A DNA stretch of 37,521 nucleotides from Paraferrimonas haliotis (GCF_002282895.1 NZ_NRRB01000002.1:555676-593196); one strand, 5' to 3'. Shown: positions 24,536 through 34,242, counted from the first letter of the stretch. Made by a program: numbers and translations. Notes: generated by a model not told the origin, from the letters alone.

Positions 24536-25441
24536 ATGAGCCAAGCGGTTTCCGATATTTTCGATCCTACTTTGTGGGATGAAGTAGCAGGCTTCAACTT
24601 TTCAGACATCACCTATCACCGAGCGAAAGAGCAAGGCACGGTTAGAATCGCCATTAATCGACCAGAGTGTCGTAACTCGTTTCGTCCTAAAACCGTTGAT
24701 GAGCTGTTTACCGCCTTAGATCACGCTCGCCAATGGTCTGACGTTGGCTGCGTATTATTAACCGGTAATGGCCCTTCAGCTAAAGACGGCGGCTGGGCAT
24801 TTTGCGCTGGCGGCGACCAACGCATCCGCGGAAAAGACGGTTATAAATACGAAGGCGAGCAAGCTAACACCGCCGATTTAGCTAAGATGGGCCGATTGCA
24901 TATCTTAGAAGTTCAGCGCTTAATTCGCTTCATGCCGAAGGTAGTTATTGCCGTTGTCCCTGGCTGGGCCGTTGGTGGTGGTCATAGCTTACATGTGGTG
25001 TGTGACCTTACCTTGGCCTCTGAGCAACACGCCATCTTTAAGCAAACCGATCCGGACGTGGCCAGTTTTGACTCCGGCTATGGCTCAGCCTATCTGGCTA
25101 AGATGATCGGTCAAAAACGGGCCCGTGAAATCTTTTTCTGCGGATTTAATTACAGTGCTCAAGAAGCCTTTGAAATGGGTATGGTTAATAAAGTTGTTGA
25201 CCACAATGAACTGGAGCTTGAAGCCTTGCGTTGGGGTAAGGAAATTAACTCCAAGTCTCCTACCGCAATGCGCATGCTTAAATACGGCTTTAATTTGCCC
25301 GATGACGGCTTAGTCGGGCAGCAGTTGTTCGCCGGTGAAGCCACTCGATTAGCTTACGGCACCGACGAAGCTCAAGAGGGTCGAGATTCGTTTCTAGAGA
25401 AAAGAGACCAAGATTTCAGCCGATTCCCATGGCATTACTAA
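24536..25441 (+). CDS. menB: 1,4-dihydroxy-2-naphthoyl-CoA synthase
   Basis: A 301-residue crotonase-fold enzyme closing the second ring in menaquinone biosynthesis (o-succinylbenzoyl-CoA to DHNA-CoA), in the cytoplasm. Visible marks are the CoA-binding NRPECRNSFRP, GGWAFCAGGDQRIRG, the oxyanion segment GWAVGGGHSLH and SFDSGYGSAYLA. It has Asp at D172 in KQTDPDV where E. coli MenB has Gly, so it is the type that carries its own carboxylate instead of using bicarbonate. I chose the ATG at 24536 (AAAGG seven bases upstream) over an in-frame TTG at 24500. The rest of the men pathway is not in the window. Menaquinone is the usual electron donor for anaerobic periplasmic reductases such as the one at 13592. 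Confidence 0.92.
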   Translation: MSQAVSDIFDPTLWDEVAGFNFSDITYHRAKEQGTVRIAINRPECRNSFRPKTVDELFTALDHARQWSDVGCVLLTGNGPSAKDGGWAFCAGGDQRIRGKDGYKYEGEQANTADLAKMGRLHILEVQRLIRFMPKVVIAVVPGWAVGGGHSLHVVCDLTLASEQHAIFKQTDPDVASFDSGYGSAYLAKMIGQKRAREIFFCGFNYSAQEAFEMGMVNKVVDHNELELEALRWGKEINSKSPTAMRMLKYGFNLPDDGLVGQQLFAGEATRLAYGTDEAQEGRDSFLEKRDQDFSRFPWHY

Positions 25442-25456
25442 CTTTAAGGCCTATTA

Positions 25457-25491
25457 AAACGCCTCTCTTAATTTAAGCGAGGCGTTTTTTT
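25457..25491. terminator. Bidirectional terminator after menB
   Basis: AAAACGCCTC and GAGGCGTTTT form a long stem with an inner CTTAA/TTAAG pairing, followed by seven T on the plus strand and preceded by four A. It closes menB and can also stop the convergent DUF4870-like gene, whose stop codon is three bases away. Confidence 0.92.
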
Positions 25492-25493
25492 AA

Positions 25494-25832
25494 TTAGAAT
25501 AACCAACTATCGACGTTATCAGGTGCTTTATTCTCCGCAAGCGCTTTAAACCCTTTAACGCTGCGAATGATTAACCAAATTACGTAGAAGATAAGTACTA
25601 ACCAGCCAATCATGATGGTCCAAGTCAGCCCTGCAATCACGGAATACAGCAAGCCCATCCAGAAGGTTCTTATTTGATATCGAAAATGCTCCGCCACCAT
25701 CGCAGACGAACTGCCACGATAAATATAAGCAACAATAATACCCACCAGAGCCGTTACCCCAAGCAGTAAGTTAACCACATATAATACGTACACTATTTTC
25801 GCTATTTTACTGTTGTCGCTACCTGTTTCCAT
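25494..25832 (-). CDS. Small membrane protein, DUF4870-like
   Basis: A 112-residue inner-membrane protein with three hydrophobic segments (about 12-37, 53-70 and 73-92) separated by a short loop containing HFRYQIRTF, the pattern of the DUF4870/YtpI-like small membrane proteins. Function is unknown. It lies 41 bp after the Omp85-type gene on the same strand, so the two may be co-transcribed. Confidence 0.75.
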   Translation of the reverse strand: METGSDNSKIAKIVYVLYVVNLLLGVTALVGIIVAYIYRGSSSAMVAEHFRYQIRTFWMGLLYSVIAGLTWTIMIGWLVLIFYVIWLIIRSVKGFKALAENKAPDNVDSWLF

Positions 25833-25873
25833 TTATCTATCTCCATAGTCTATCTTGAATGTTGTTAACCCAT

Positions 25874-27463
25874 CTAAAAGTGCTGCTTAACTTCTACTCG
25901 CCACTCCCAACCGTTAACCCTTGGGTCATCAATAAGCGGCCGAGAAAAATCGATATGGACGATATTGGCGTTTGACGCAAACGAGGAATAGGCCCGCAAC
26001 CCAACCCCCACACTTTTTAACGTTTCCTCGCTATTGTTTTCATAAACCGTGCCTCCAAACGCTTTACCGATATCAGCAAAGACCACCGCCCCAAGTTCGA
26101 ATAATTGATAAATGTTGTAATTGGGGTAGTAACGCGTTTCAAAGGAGCCAGAGATTGCATGCTGGCCATGTTGGAATTGCAGCGGAAAACCACGAACACC
26201 ATTGTCACCACCTAAGGTTATTGGTTGGTCGAGGTATTGATTGGTTGAGCTGACACCATCGATACGAAAATACGTTGCAAAATAACGGTTAAGCCGCATA
26301 AATATTTCGTTATCCATGCCAACAACTGCGCGCTGGTCACCACTGCTAAGCTCGTTTCCTTGGGCATAGGCTCGGCTAACCACCATAGAGTGCTGAGACA
26401 GTTGATAAGCCTTTCGCCAATACGCTGACCAATGAATGCCGCCTTGAGATTGCTCTTGATTGCTAACATCCCAACCTAATGAAATGCCAAATTCGCGACC
26501 GAAATTAACGTCTTCTACTTGGTTAATTAAGTAAATGTCTTTAAGCTTTCGATAGCCATCGGTTTCCCACGAAAAGCCAATCCAAGGCACTAAGCTATAG
26601 CGGTCTGACGGTTGCGTAGTGGTGGTGAACTCACTGAAGTTAGCCTCTATTTTAGTAACGCCAACACTCCATCTTTTACTGGTATTTCCTTGGCGCCCTT
26701 TTGACCAAGAATACCAAGCACCATAGTCGTTTGTATCACTTTTGAATTGGTTAATGTCTTCCCCGCCAAGGCGAACGATATCTGTTTTCAAGGCATCGTC
26801 GTAATACACTTCACCAGCCCAGGTATTGTTCAGTGAAACGTATGGTTTTTTGAACGCGATTCGAGTTTGACTGCCGTCATCATTGTCGGCCAACACCAAT
26901 TGGGCTGAACTGTTGTTTCCTAAGAATAACGGCGAGTCCACTTTAAGCTCGTATCCGGTGCGCAGATAGTCACTCTTATAAGCCAGCTTAGTGCGAATGC
27001 CATAGCCTAGAAAATTTGAATCTTTTAAGCCGACCGAAAATTTGGTCTCGCCTCCACTTCTTCCAAAATTGACGGTCGGTAAAAGCGACCAGTTATCCCA
27101 AGTTTCGATGCGTATTGAGGGCTCGCCTTCGGCGGTGGTGTGCTCTTCGACTTTGGCGTCTTTAAGGTAGCTTCGACCGCGAAGATAACGTTCGATTTCT
27201 GCCAAATCTCGGTCTGATCCGCACAACTCGAAGCCGTCTACGGCATCCCTAACGGTGACTTCTTTCGTGACAATATGTAACGCATTGGCGACTTTGTGTA
27301 TCCACATAAACTCAGGATCTTGAGGATCGAAGATGTCATTTTGCAGCAACTCCATGTTGCGAAGATGATGGCAATCCTCGATGTTATTGGCAGCCACTGG
27401 CAAGCTAACCAAGCCAACCAACACGATGAATACTGTGGCGTTCAGCGCTTGCCTGCGAGCCAT
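25874..27463 (-). CDS. Omp85-superfamily outer-membrane protein (BamA/TamA-like barrel)
   Basis: A 529-residue protein with a signal peptide (ending near PVAA), one POTRA-like region about residues 75-115, and a C-terminal 16-strand-type barrel from about residue 125 to the end (terminal F in KQHF). The lid-loop motif of Omp85 proteins is visible as GVRGF in LGGDNGVRGFPLQ near residue 430. It is far shorter than BamA (about 800 residues) and does not have five POTRA domains, so it is an accessory member of unknown cargo. The ATG at 27463 is preferred over an in-frame TTG two codons earlier. It is followed by the DUF4870-like gene. Confidence 0.85.
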   Translation of the reverse strand: MARRQALNATVFIVLVGLVSLPVAANNIEDCHHLRNMELLQNDIFDPQDPEFMWIHKVANALHIVTKEVTVRDAVDGFELCGSDRDLAEIERYLRGRSYLKDAKVEEHTTAEGEPSIRIETWDNWSLLPTVNFGRSGGETKFSVGLKDSNFLGYGIRTKLAYKSDYLRTGYELKVDSPLFLGNNSSAQLVLADNDDGSQTRIAFKKPYVSLNNTWAGEVYYDDALKTDIVRLGGEDINQFKSDTNDYGAWYSWSKGRQGNTSKRWSVGVTKIEANFSEFTTTTQPSDRYSLVPWIGFSWETDGYRKLKDIYLINQVEDVNFGREFGISLGWDVSNQEQSQGGIHWSAYWRKAYQLSQHSMVVSRAYAQGNELSSGDQRAVVGMDNEIFMRLNRYFATYFRIDGVSSTNQYLDQPITLGGDNGVRGFPLQFQHGQHAISGSFETRYYPNYNIYQLFELGAVVFADIGKAFGGTVYENNSEETLKSVGVGLRAYSSFASNANIVHIDFSRPLIDDPRVNGWEWRVEVKQHF

Positions 27464-27582
27464 TTTCAATAGTTAATCCCTAGCTTTTTAATCGTTATTA
27501 TTCTTGCATTAGAATGATCTAAGATGAGCCTTCCTTGTTACAAATGCAAGTAGCAGAAATCACCAATAACTACCCAAAAAGT

Positions 27583-27612
27583 AAAAAGCCGAGGTTTTAT
27601 CCCTCGGCTTTT
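27583..27612. terminator. Intrinsic terminator downstream of ridA
   Basis: AAAAGCCGAGG / CCTCGGCTTTT stem with a short loop. On the minus strand it is followed by a T-run and ends the ridA transcript; its symmetric A/T flanks would allow action on the plus strand as well. Confidence 0.88.
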
Positions 27613-27627
27613 CAACAGCTTAACTTT

Positions 27628-28005
27628 CTATTTAACAGCAACTATTGCTTCGACTTCAACCTTAGCCGCAAGTGGCAACGCCCCCACCTGAAAGCAACTT
27701 CGAGCAGGGTAAACCGCACCAAACGCTTCAGCGTAAACCTTATTAAATGCGGCAAAGTCGTTAATATCAGCTAAAAAGCAAGTTGTTTTAATCACATCAT
27801 CAACACTCGCTCCCGCGGCTTCAATGATTGCGACAAGATTTTTCATCACCTGCTGAGATTGCTCAGTAATGTCTTCGGAGACCATTTTGCCAGTACTTGG
27901 GTCTAGTGGAATCTGTCCTGAAGTGTACAACACCCCATTATGAATTTTTGCTTGGCTGTATGGCCCGACAGCAGCCGGTGCCTGCTCGGTGGAAATAGTT
28001 TTCAT
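27628..28005 (-). CDS. ridA: 2-iminobutanoate/2-iminopropanoate deaminase (RidA)
   Basis: A 125-residue member of the RidA/YjgF family, which hydrolyses reactive enamine/imine intermediates released by PLP enzymes. Family marks: APAAVGPYSQA near residue 9, the GQIPLDP segment, and the catalytic Arg with its surrounding PARSCFQVGALP near residue 100, ending in VEVEAIVAVK. I prefer the ATG at 28005 by family length and N-terminal alignment; an ATG four codons upstream (28017) is possible. It is monocistronic, flanked by a terminator on each side. Confidence 0.95.
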   Translation of the reverse strand: MKTISTEQAPAAVGPYSQAKIHNGVLYTSGQIPLDPSTGKMVSEDITEQSQQVMKNLVAIIEAAGASVDDVIKTTCFLADINDFAAFNKVYAEAFGAVYPARSCFQVGALPLAAKVEVEAIVAVK

Positions 28006-28050
28006 GGTATTTTGCATCTCTTAGTGTTTGAACTATTTCCAGATTGCCAT

Positions 28051-28079
28051 AAAAAAACCGGTCTGTTTAGACCGGTTTA
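28051..28079 (-). terminator. Intrinsic terminator of the rhodanese-secB-gpsA operon
   Basis: On the minus strand AAACCGGTCT-AAAC-AGACCGGTTT is a perfect 10-bp stem with a four-base loop followed by seven T, placed just after the gpsA stop. Confidence 0.93.
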
Positions 28080-28099
28080 TCGAAATTTACTTAGCGTTG

Positions 28100-29104
28100 C
28101 TAGCTTTCATGCTTTGGCACTCGACTCAGAAGTTCTTTGGCCGCTTGGCTTGCCGCCTTACCTTGATATAGGACTTGATATATCTGTTCAATAATTGGCA
28201 TTTCTACTCCCAATCGTTGCGACAGTACATACACTTCCTTAGTATTACGGTAGCCTTCTACAACCTGACCAATTTCATTCTGAGCCTGATCGATGCCCTT
28301 ACCTTGACCTAAGGCCAAGCCAAAGCGTCGATTTCGAGATTGGTTATCGGTGCAGGTAAGCACCAAATCACCAAGGCCACTCATGCCCATGAAGGTCTTT
28401 TGAGAGGCACCAAGCGCCTCTCCAAGACGACTCATTTCGACAAGTCCCCGAGTAATCAATGCGGTTCGCGCATTAGCACCGAAGCCTATGCCGTCAGACA
28501 TGCCAGCACCAATCGCGATAACATTTTTAACCGCACCACCGAGTTGTAAACCAATAAAATCTTGATTCACATACACCCGAAGTCGACCTTTGCAGTGCAA
28601 TAGCTCGCTAATATCATTAGCAAATGATTGCTGCGGCGACGCCACTGAAATGGCTGTTGGCAAACCAGCGGCTAACTCTTTAGCAAAGGTAGGACCGGAT
28701 AGAACAGCCAATGGATAATGATCGCCAAGAATGTCCTGTGCTACCTCTTTAAGAAGCCTACCGGTTTCGGGTTCTAATCCTTTAGTCGCCCAAACAATGC
28801 GAGCGTCGTCTCGTAACAAGGGCTTAGCTTGCTTAAGTACCAACCCAAAAACATGGCTTGGAACGACAACCATCACGTTGTTGCTTGCCGCTAACACCTT
28901 AGCTAAATCACCTTCAGCTTGTAGGGTGTCGGGGAAAGGAATATCTGGCAGAAACTCTTGATTGCTGCGATCTCGCTGTAGCGCTTCCATATGCTCCGGT
29001 AGATGCCCCCAAATGAGCACCTTATGGCCGTTATTTGCCAGCGAAATGGCCAACGCGGTTCCATAGGAACCTGCGCCTAATACAACTATGTCGGCAGTGG
29101 ACAT
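28100..29104 (-). CDS. gpsA: Glycerol-3-phosphate dehydrogenase [NAD(P)+]
   Basis: A 334-residue cytoplasmic enzyme reducing dihydroxyacetone phosphate to sn-glycerol-3-phosphate for phospholipid synthesis. The NAD(P)-binding motif [10 protein letters not shown] is at residues 8-17; the catalytic Lys lies in [11 protein letters not shown] near residue 190; SGPTFA and [11 protein letters not shown] segments are typical. The ATG at 29104 with AAGG eight bases upstream matches family length; an upstream in-frame extension through secB is not real. It starts ten bases after the secB stop, so it is the last gene of a rhodanese-secB-gpsA operon, an order common in gammaproteobacteria. Confidence 0.97.
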   Translation of the reverse strand: MSTADIVVLGAGSYGTALAISLANNGHKVLIWGHLPEHMEALQRDRSNQEFLPDIPFPDTLQAEGDLAKVLAASNNVMVVVPSHVFGLVLKQAKPLLRDDARIVWATKGLEPETGRLLKEVAQDILGDHYPLAVLSGPTFAKELAAGLPTAISVASPQQSFANDISELLHCKGRLRVYVNQDFIGLQLGGAVKNVIAIGAGMSDGIGFGANARTALITRGLVEMSRLGEALGASQKTFMGMSGLGDLVLTCTDNQSRNRRFGLALGQGKGIDQAQNEIGQVVEGYRNTKEVYVLSQRLGVEMPIIEQIYQVLYQGKAASQAAKELLSRVPKHES

Positions 29105-29114
29105 TCGCAAAGCC

Positions 29115-29615
29115 TTATGCGTTAGCTTCTTGAGATTGCTCAGCTTGAGCTTGACGCTGTTGCACGTATTGAGCAAACAAGGCATCAAAATTAACTGGCG
29201 CAAGGTTCAATTGCGGGAAAGTACCGCGAGCAACTAGGCTACCAATCGCTTCACGAGCATATGGGAACAGTACATTCGGGCAATAGGCACCCAATGAGTG
29301 AGCGAGTTGCTGCTCTGATAATCCTTCAATTGAGAAAATACCCGCTTGTTGAACTTCACAAAGGAATGCGGTTTCTTCGCCGATTGCAGCGGTAACCGTT
29401 AGACTAAGAATCACTTCAAAAACGTTATCAGCAAGCTTCTCGCTGCGAGTGTCTAAGTCTAGTTTAACTTCAGGTTGCCATTCTTTTTGGAAAATAGCTG
29501 GGCTATTTGGCGTTTCAAAAGAAATGTCTTTAGTGTAGATGCGTTGAATGTTGAACTGAGGACCTGCTTGTTGTTCTGCCGCGCCTGCTTGTTCGTTGTT
29601 TGCTTGTTCAGCCAT
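29115..29615 (-). CDS. secB: Protein-export chaperone SecB
   Basis: A 166-residue tetrameric cytoplasmic chaperone that keeps secretory proteins unfolded and hands them to SecA. Recognisable segments are [17 protein letters not shown] near residue 21, the [12 protein letters not shown] region near residue 110, and the PVNFDALF segment near the C-terminus, all conserved SecB landmarks. The N- and C-terminal tails are Ala/Gln/Glu-rich, as usual. It lies 25 bp after the rhodanese gene and ten bp before gpsA. Confidence 0.97.
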   Translation of the reverse strand: MAEQANNEQAGAAEQQAGPQFNIQRIYTKDISFETPNSPAIFQKEWQPEVKLDLDTRSEKLADNVFEVILSLTVTAAIGEETAFLCEVQQAGIFSIEGLSEQQLAHSLGAYCPNVLFPYAREAIGSLVARGTFPQLNLAPVNFDALFAQYVQQRQAQAEQSQEANA

Positions 29616-29640
29616 AGTATTTACCTAATTCAGTGTGTAG

Positions 29641-30075
29641 TTATCGTTTTTTACGGGCAACCGGCATGTTGTTTGCTGTCCAGTCACTCATCCCGCCATG
29701 TAGGTTATAAACCGCTTCGAACCCTTGCTGTACTAGCAATTGAGCTGCTTGAGAAGATGTCATTCCCGCATTGCATACAACAATAATGGGGCTCTGTTTT
29801 TGCTTTTCAAGGTTACCTAAGCGTTTATTTTTTATTTCCGCTAGAGGTAAGTGCTGAGCATCGACAATATGCCCCTTTTTGAATTCTTCGCGACCACGCA
29901 CATCAACCACGACTGCATTCTCTTTATTGATCATTTGCACCGCTTGTTGATAACGAATGGTTTTCACTTTCGAAGTTGCAGACTTGATTGTAGTGACAAT
30001 CACTGCGATAAACAAACCAGCCCAAGCCAATGATAAGATTGGATTACGGCCGAGAAAATCTAAAAATTCCTGCAT
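29641..30075 (-). CDS. Membrane-anchored rhodanese-like protein (YibN type)
   Basis: A 144-residue protein with one N-terminal transmembrane segment (about residues 11-28) and a cytoplasmic rhodanese domain (about 45-138). The active-site loop CNAGMTS has the sulfur-carrying Cys near residue 107; VVDVRGREEFKKGHI is the conserved CH2A-like segment. E. coli yibN occupies the same place upstream of grxC/secB/gpsA; here no glutaredoxin gene intervenes. Function probably involves sulfane sulfur or membrane/secretion physiology; not settled. Confidence 0.9.
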   Translation of the reverse strand: MQEFLDFLGRNPILSLAWAGLFIAVIVTTIKSATSKVKTIRYQQAVQMINKENAVVVDVRGREEFKKGHIVDAQHLPLAEIKNKRLGNLEKQKQSPIIVVCNAGMTSSQAAQLLVQQGFEAVYNLHGGMSDWTANNMPVARKKR

Positions 30076-30217
30076 TGATATTCGCCTTTACTGGGCTATT
30101 GTGGGAAAAAACAGCCTGAGAGTATACCTTTAGCTAACATAGATTTCAGCCCCGCTAAATAGTAAAATCGGGATTCAACTAACAATTAATGCATCTACTC
30201 ACTGTTAAAGGCCGCTA

Positions 30218-31768
30218 ATGTCTGCATCCAAAAAAACTTTAGCTTTAATCATTCTAGATGGTTGGGGTTATCGAGAAGCCGCACCAAACAACGCTATCCA
30301 TTTAGCAAAAACCCCAGTAATGGATGCATTATGGCAACAGTACCCAAGTACATTAATCTCTGGCTCAGGTCATGACGTCGGCCTTCCTGATGGTCAAATG
30401 GGAAACTCTGAAGTTGGACACATTAACCTTGGATCGGGGCGAGTTGTATATCAGGAGTTAACTCGAATAGGAAAAGCCATTGAAGACGGCAGCTTTAATG
30501 AAAATCCTGCGTTAACAACCGCCATTGATAGCGCCGTAGCAACCGGTAACGCTGTACATATTATGGGTTTGCTTTCCACAGGCGGCGTCCATTCTCACGA
30601 GAACCATATTGAAGGCGCCATTCGCTTGGCCGCAAAACGGGGAGCGGACAAAGTATACTTACACGCGTTCTTAGACGGTCGCGACACGCCACCTCGTTCA
30701 GCTAAAGCCAGCCTTGAATCCTTTAGTCAGTTATTCGAACAACTAAGCTGTGGCCGTATTGCCTCGTTAGTGGGTCGCTACTACGCCATGGATAGAGATA
30801 ACCGCTGGGATCGAGTCGAACAAGCTTATCAATTACTAACAGCTGGCAAAGGAGCTCATCAAGCGGTCGATGCAGTATCAGCGCTAGAGGCAGCTTATGA
30901 CCGTGACGAGAACGACGAATTTGTTGCCCCCACCTCACTGGTAGATGGCCAAGGTCAATCCGCCTTTATCAACGATGGCGACGCCGTTATATTTATGAAC
31001 TTTCGAGCAGACCGAGCTCGAGAGCTAACCCGCTGCTTCATCGAAGCTGACTTTGATGGTTTTCAACGACAACAGACGCGCAAGTTAGCTGATTTTGTCA
31101 TGCTTACTCAATACGCAGCCCATTTCCAAGCCTCGTGTGCCTATCCACCGGAGCAGCTAGTGAACACCCTCGGTGAAACGCTACAAAATACGGGCAAAAC
31201 TCAGCTGCGAATCTCGGAAACAGAAAAATATGCGCACGTGACTTTCTTTTTTAACGGCGGCGTTGAGGAGACCTTTGACGGAGAGCAGCGCAAGCTCATT
31301 CCATCACCTCAAGTAGCGACCTATGACTTGCAACCTGAAATGAATAGCGAACTGTTAACGGATGAGCTGATTGCAGCCATAGATTCTCGCGAGTTCGACG
31401 TTATCATTTGCAATTATCCTAACGGCGATATGGTTGGCCACACCGGAAATCTCGAGGCGGCGATTCAAGCATGTGAAGCCGTCGATTACAGCATTGGTCG
31501 TGTCGTAGAAGCATTGCAGCGCAATCAGGGGGAAGCACTGATAACCGCAGATCACGGCAATGCGGAGCAGATGAGCGATACCAATACAGGACAAGCTCAT
31601 ACCGCACACACCAGTGAACCGGTTCCACTCATCTATGTTGGCCGTCCCGCGACCATTGCACATCAGGACGGTCGCCTAAGCGACATCGCTCCATCAATGC
31701 TCAATCTTATGGGCGATAACATACCCTTAGAAATGAGCGGTCGACCTTTGTTTGCGCTAAAGGACTGA
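30218..31768 (+). CDS. gpmI: 2,3-bisphosphoglycerate-independent phosphoglycerate mutase
   Basis: A 516-residue manganese-dependent glycolytic enzyme interconverting 3- and 2-phosphoglycerate. Metal ligand D14 in LIILDGWG and the phosphorylated Ser S64 in [10 protein letters not shown] are visible, as are DGRDTPP, the GRYYAMDRD segment, [12 protein letters not shown] and ADHGNAEQM metal-binding segments. Full length (family about 510). The ATG at 30218 is 142 bp from the divergent rhodanese gene. envC begins nine bp after the stop, giving the conserved gpmI-envC-protease-yibQ order. Confidence 0.97.
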   Translation: MSASKKTLALIILDGWGYREAAPNNAIHLAKTPVMDALWQQYPSTLISGSGHDVGLPDGQMGNSEVGHINLGSGRVVYQELTRIGKAIEDGSFNENPALTTAIDSAVATGNAVHIMGLLSTGGVHSHENHIEGAIRLAAKRGADKVYLHAFLDGRDTPPRSAKASLESFSQLFEQLSCGRIASLVGRYYAMDRDNRWDRVEQAYQLLTAGKGAHQAVDAVSALEAAYDRDENDEFVAPTSLVDGQGQSAFINDGDAVIFMNFRADRARELTRCFIEADFDGFQRQQTRKLADFVMLTQYAAHFQASCAYPPEQLVNTLGETLQNTGKTQLRISETEKYAHVTFFFNGGVEETFDGEQRKLIPSPQVATYDLQPEMNSELLTDELIAAIDSREFDVIICNYPNGDMVGHTGNLEAAIQACEAVDYSIGRVVEALQRNQGEALITADHGNAEQMSDTNTGQAHTAHTSEPVPLIYVGRPATIAHQDGRLSDIAPSMLNLMGDNIPLEMSGRPLFALKD

Positions 31769-31777
31769 TACTTTCGA

Positions 31778-32908
31778 ATGATTCAAGGACGACTCCACCT
31801 TTTAATCGTGTTGCTTGTAGGGCTGATGGCTCAAGGCGCAAACGCGAACGATTTAGAGAAACGCAAAGCTGAGCTATCACAACTGCAGCAACAAATTAGC
31901 CAACAAACCCGTTCATTAAAACGTTCTCAAGCACAAATTGATAAGCTGCACGACTTACTGGCAAAAGACGAAAGAGCCATCGCCGATGCCGCCAGAAATT
32001 TGGCCAATACTGAAGCCAGTCTAAAAAAGGTGGGCAATGATATCTCAAAAACGGCAGCACGCATTCAGCAGCTTGAAACCCTACAAAAAGGGCAACAACA
32101 AATTTTAGCGAAGCAAATTGCAAGTGCCTATTATTCCGGTACACACGACTACACGAAAATGCTGCTCAACCAAGAAGATCCTGCTCTCATAGAGCGTATG
32201 CTGGTGTACTATCAGTATTTGAATAAAGCACGTGCTAGAAGCTTACAGCAATTAAAGATCACCACCGATGAACTGGCGGCTACTCAAGAGAAAGCCACTA
32301 AACAACAGCAACAATTACTTTCCTTGCGTAGCCAACAAACTCAGCAGCAACAAAGCTTGACAGCAGAAAAGAAACAGCGCCAAGAAACGGCGGCTACTTT
32401 AAACCGCAGTCTCGCTAGCGAAGGTCGACGCTTAGAGCAATTACAAATAGAAGAAGCCAACCTTAAGCATGTAATTGAACAAGCCATCGCCGCCAGTAAA
32501 AAAGATAAGGAACTTACCGGCCTTAATGTCCGAAACAGTAAGTTAAGCTGGCCTACTCGAGGGCGCATTGTTAGAAATTTTGGCAGCCCTCGCTCCGGCA
32601 ACATTCGATGGAACGGTGTAACCATAAGCGCTGCGGAAGGTCGCTCTGTTAAAGCCATTGCCAACGGTAAGGTTCTATACGCGAATTGGATGAAAGGTTA
32701 CGGCATGGTAATGGTCGTCGACCATGGCGGCGGCTATATGAGTTTATACGGCCACGCTCAAACCCTATTCAACAAGGTTGGAGACCGAGTTAACAAAGGC
32801 GATACCATCGCATTGGTAGGTAAATCAGGTGGTAGCGCAAACTCAGGTTTATACTTTGAATTGCGTAAAAAAGGTAAGCCCGTTAACCCCCGTAATTACT
32901 GTAAATAA
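31778..32908 (+). CDS. envC: Murein hydrolase activator EnvC
   Basis: A 376-residue periplasmic protein that activates the amidases AmiA/AmiB at the division septum. Signal peptide about residues 1-23 (ending GANA), two long coiled-coil stretches about 25-120 and 150-250, and a C-terminal LytM (peptidase M23) fold about 265-376. The LytM zinc site is degenerate: the His-x3-Asp motif reads WNGVT and the final His-x-His reads LYFEL, as expected for EnvC, which is a regulator rather than an enzyme. It sits between gpmI and the S41 protease. Confidence 0.94.
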   Translation: MIQGRLHLLIVLLVGLMAQGANANDLEKRKAELSQLQQQISQQTRSLKRSQAQIDKLHDLLAKDERAIADAARNLANTEASLKKVGNDISKTAARIQQLETLQKGQQQILAKQIASAYYSGTHDYTKMLLNQEDPALIERMLVYYQYLNKARARSLQQLKITTDELAATQEKATKQQQQLLSLRSQQTQQQQSLTAEKKQRQETAATLNRSLASEGRRLEQLQIEEANLKHVIEQAIAASKKDKELTGLNVRNSKLSWPTRGRIVRNFGSPRSGNIRWNGVTISAAEGRSVKAIANGKVLYANWMKGYGMVMVVDHGGGYMSLYGHAQTLFNKVGDRVNKGDTIALVGKSGGSANSGLYFELRKKGKPVNPRNYCK

Positions 32909-32985
32909 CCGCCAGCGCTTACTTGGCAACGCATCTTTTTTAAGCTCGCCTATACTTTTTATGGGGAACTTAATGAGATGTGCCT

Positions 32986-34242
32986 ATGACCAACATTACA
33001 AAGTTTGTGACCGGAATGACAATTGGGCTCACTGTAGGCCTTTCTGTCAGCTTGTATTCTGACGAATTTAACGAGGGTTATGACGGCTCGCCAAAATGGG
33101 ATATCCTGGTGGATGTCATCGATCGTGTTGAAGCCTATTATGTTACTGACTTTACCCATCAGCAGTTAGTCGACATGGCAATTAGTGGCCTGTTTGCACA
33201 GCTAGACCCTCATTCTCAATTTTTAAACGCCGATGAGTTGGCCCAACTTTCCGAAGCCAATAACGGTGCTTATTTTGGCTTCGGCATTGAGATAGCCATT
33301 GTTGATGATAACGTCCAAATTTTGTCTGCTCTTGAGAATTCACCCGCTCATCGAGCCGGTGTTCGTTCAGGCGACGTGATCAAACAAGTGGATGCCATGG
33401 CCGTCTCACAAGCTAACTACCAAGAAACTCTGGCTTACATTCGACACCAAAGCAACCACGAGCAGGCGATAAACCTTTGGCTCGAAAGCCAAGGTACCCC
33501 GTTACAGATTGAGTTATTACCCGCACAAATTCAGATACAGTCGGTCAAATGGCAACGTTTACCGCATCAAGTCGATTATTTGCGAATTAGCTCTTTTCAA
33601 CACAACACAGCAGCAAGTGTCGCCCAACACCTGACCTCCTTAACGCAAGACAGCAAAGGGTTAATACTCGATTTACGCAACAACCCCGGCGGCATTTTGG
33701 AGCAAGCCATCGACATCGCCGACATGATGCTTGATGGCGGTCGAATTGTGGCAACCAAAGGGCGGGTGTTTGATTCAAACAGCGATTATTACGCCTCCTC
33801 CGAGCATCACCTTAGAGAGGTTCCAATTACCGTTCTCATTAATCATGGCTCAGCCTCAGCCGCTGAAATATTGGCTGCGGCGCTAGCCGATAACGGCAAA
33901 GCGGTTTTAATCGGAGAAACAAGCTACGGAAAAACCAGTGTGCAAAGCTTAATTCCAACTGTGCTGCCAAATACGGCCATTAAACTTACCACGGCGCGCT
34001 ACTACACAGCCTCAGGTCAAGACATTCATCAAGTCGGCATAACCCCTGACATCCTTGCTCAAGAGCACAGTTTAAGCCGAGCGATAAATTTACCGGTAAA
34101 TAATGGACTTACAATCCATAAGGGTGATAGCTTAAAAGACTTAAGCGACGATATTGAAGTCGCCCTCGCGATGGAATGGCTATTGAATGAACGGACCTTA
34201 CTTGAACAGCATAAACAAACTACTACAAGCAGCACGCCTTAG
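32986..34242 (+). CDS. S41 family C-terminal processing peptidase (CtpA-like)
   Basis: A 418-residue periplasmic serine protease anchored or exported by an N-terminal hydrophobic segment (about 6-22). A PDZ domain spans about 90-170 and the S41 catalytic core about 175-370. The Ser-Lys dyad is visible: S289 in NHGSASAAE and K316 in GETSYGKTS, 27 residues apart as in CtpA. The ATG at 32986 is preferred; a GTG two codons upstream would serve equally. The last 56 bp overlap the yibQ-like gene in another frame. In related genomes this protease follows envC; it may act on cell-envelope proteins. Confidence 0.92.
   Translation: MTNITKFVTGMTIGLTVGLSVSLYSDEFNEGYDGSPKWDILVDVIDRVEAYYVTDFTHQQLVDMAISGLFAQLDPHSQFLNADELAQLSEANNGAYFGFGIEIAIVDDNVQILSALENSPAHRAGVRSGDVIKQVDAMAVSQANYQETLAYIRHQSNHEQAINLWLESQGTPLQIELLPAQIQIQSVKWQRLPHQVDYLRISSFQHNTAASVAQHLTSLTQDSKGLILDLRNNPGGILEQAIDIADMMLDGGRIVATKGRVFDSNSDYYASSEHHLREVPITVLINHGSASAAEILAAALADNGKAVLIGETSYGKTSVQSLIPTVLPNTAIKLTTARYYTASGQDIHQVGITPDILAQEHSLSRAINLPVNNGLTIHKGDSLKDLSDDIEVALAMEWLLNERTLLEQHKQTTTSSTP

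Noticed and set aside
27535..27774. 79-codon open frame on the plus strand across the ridA terminator
   Set aside because: It runs through a terminator hairpin and antisense to ridA; no start signals.
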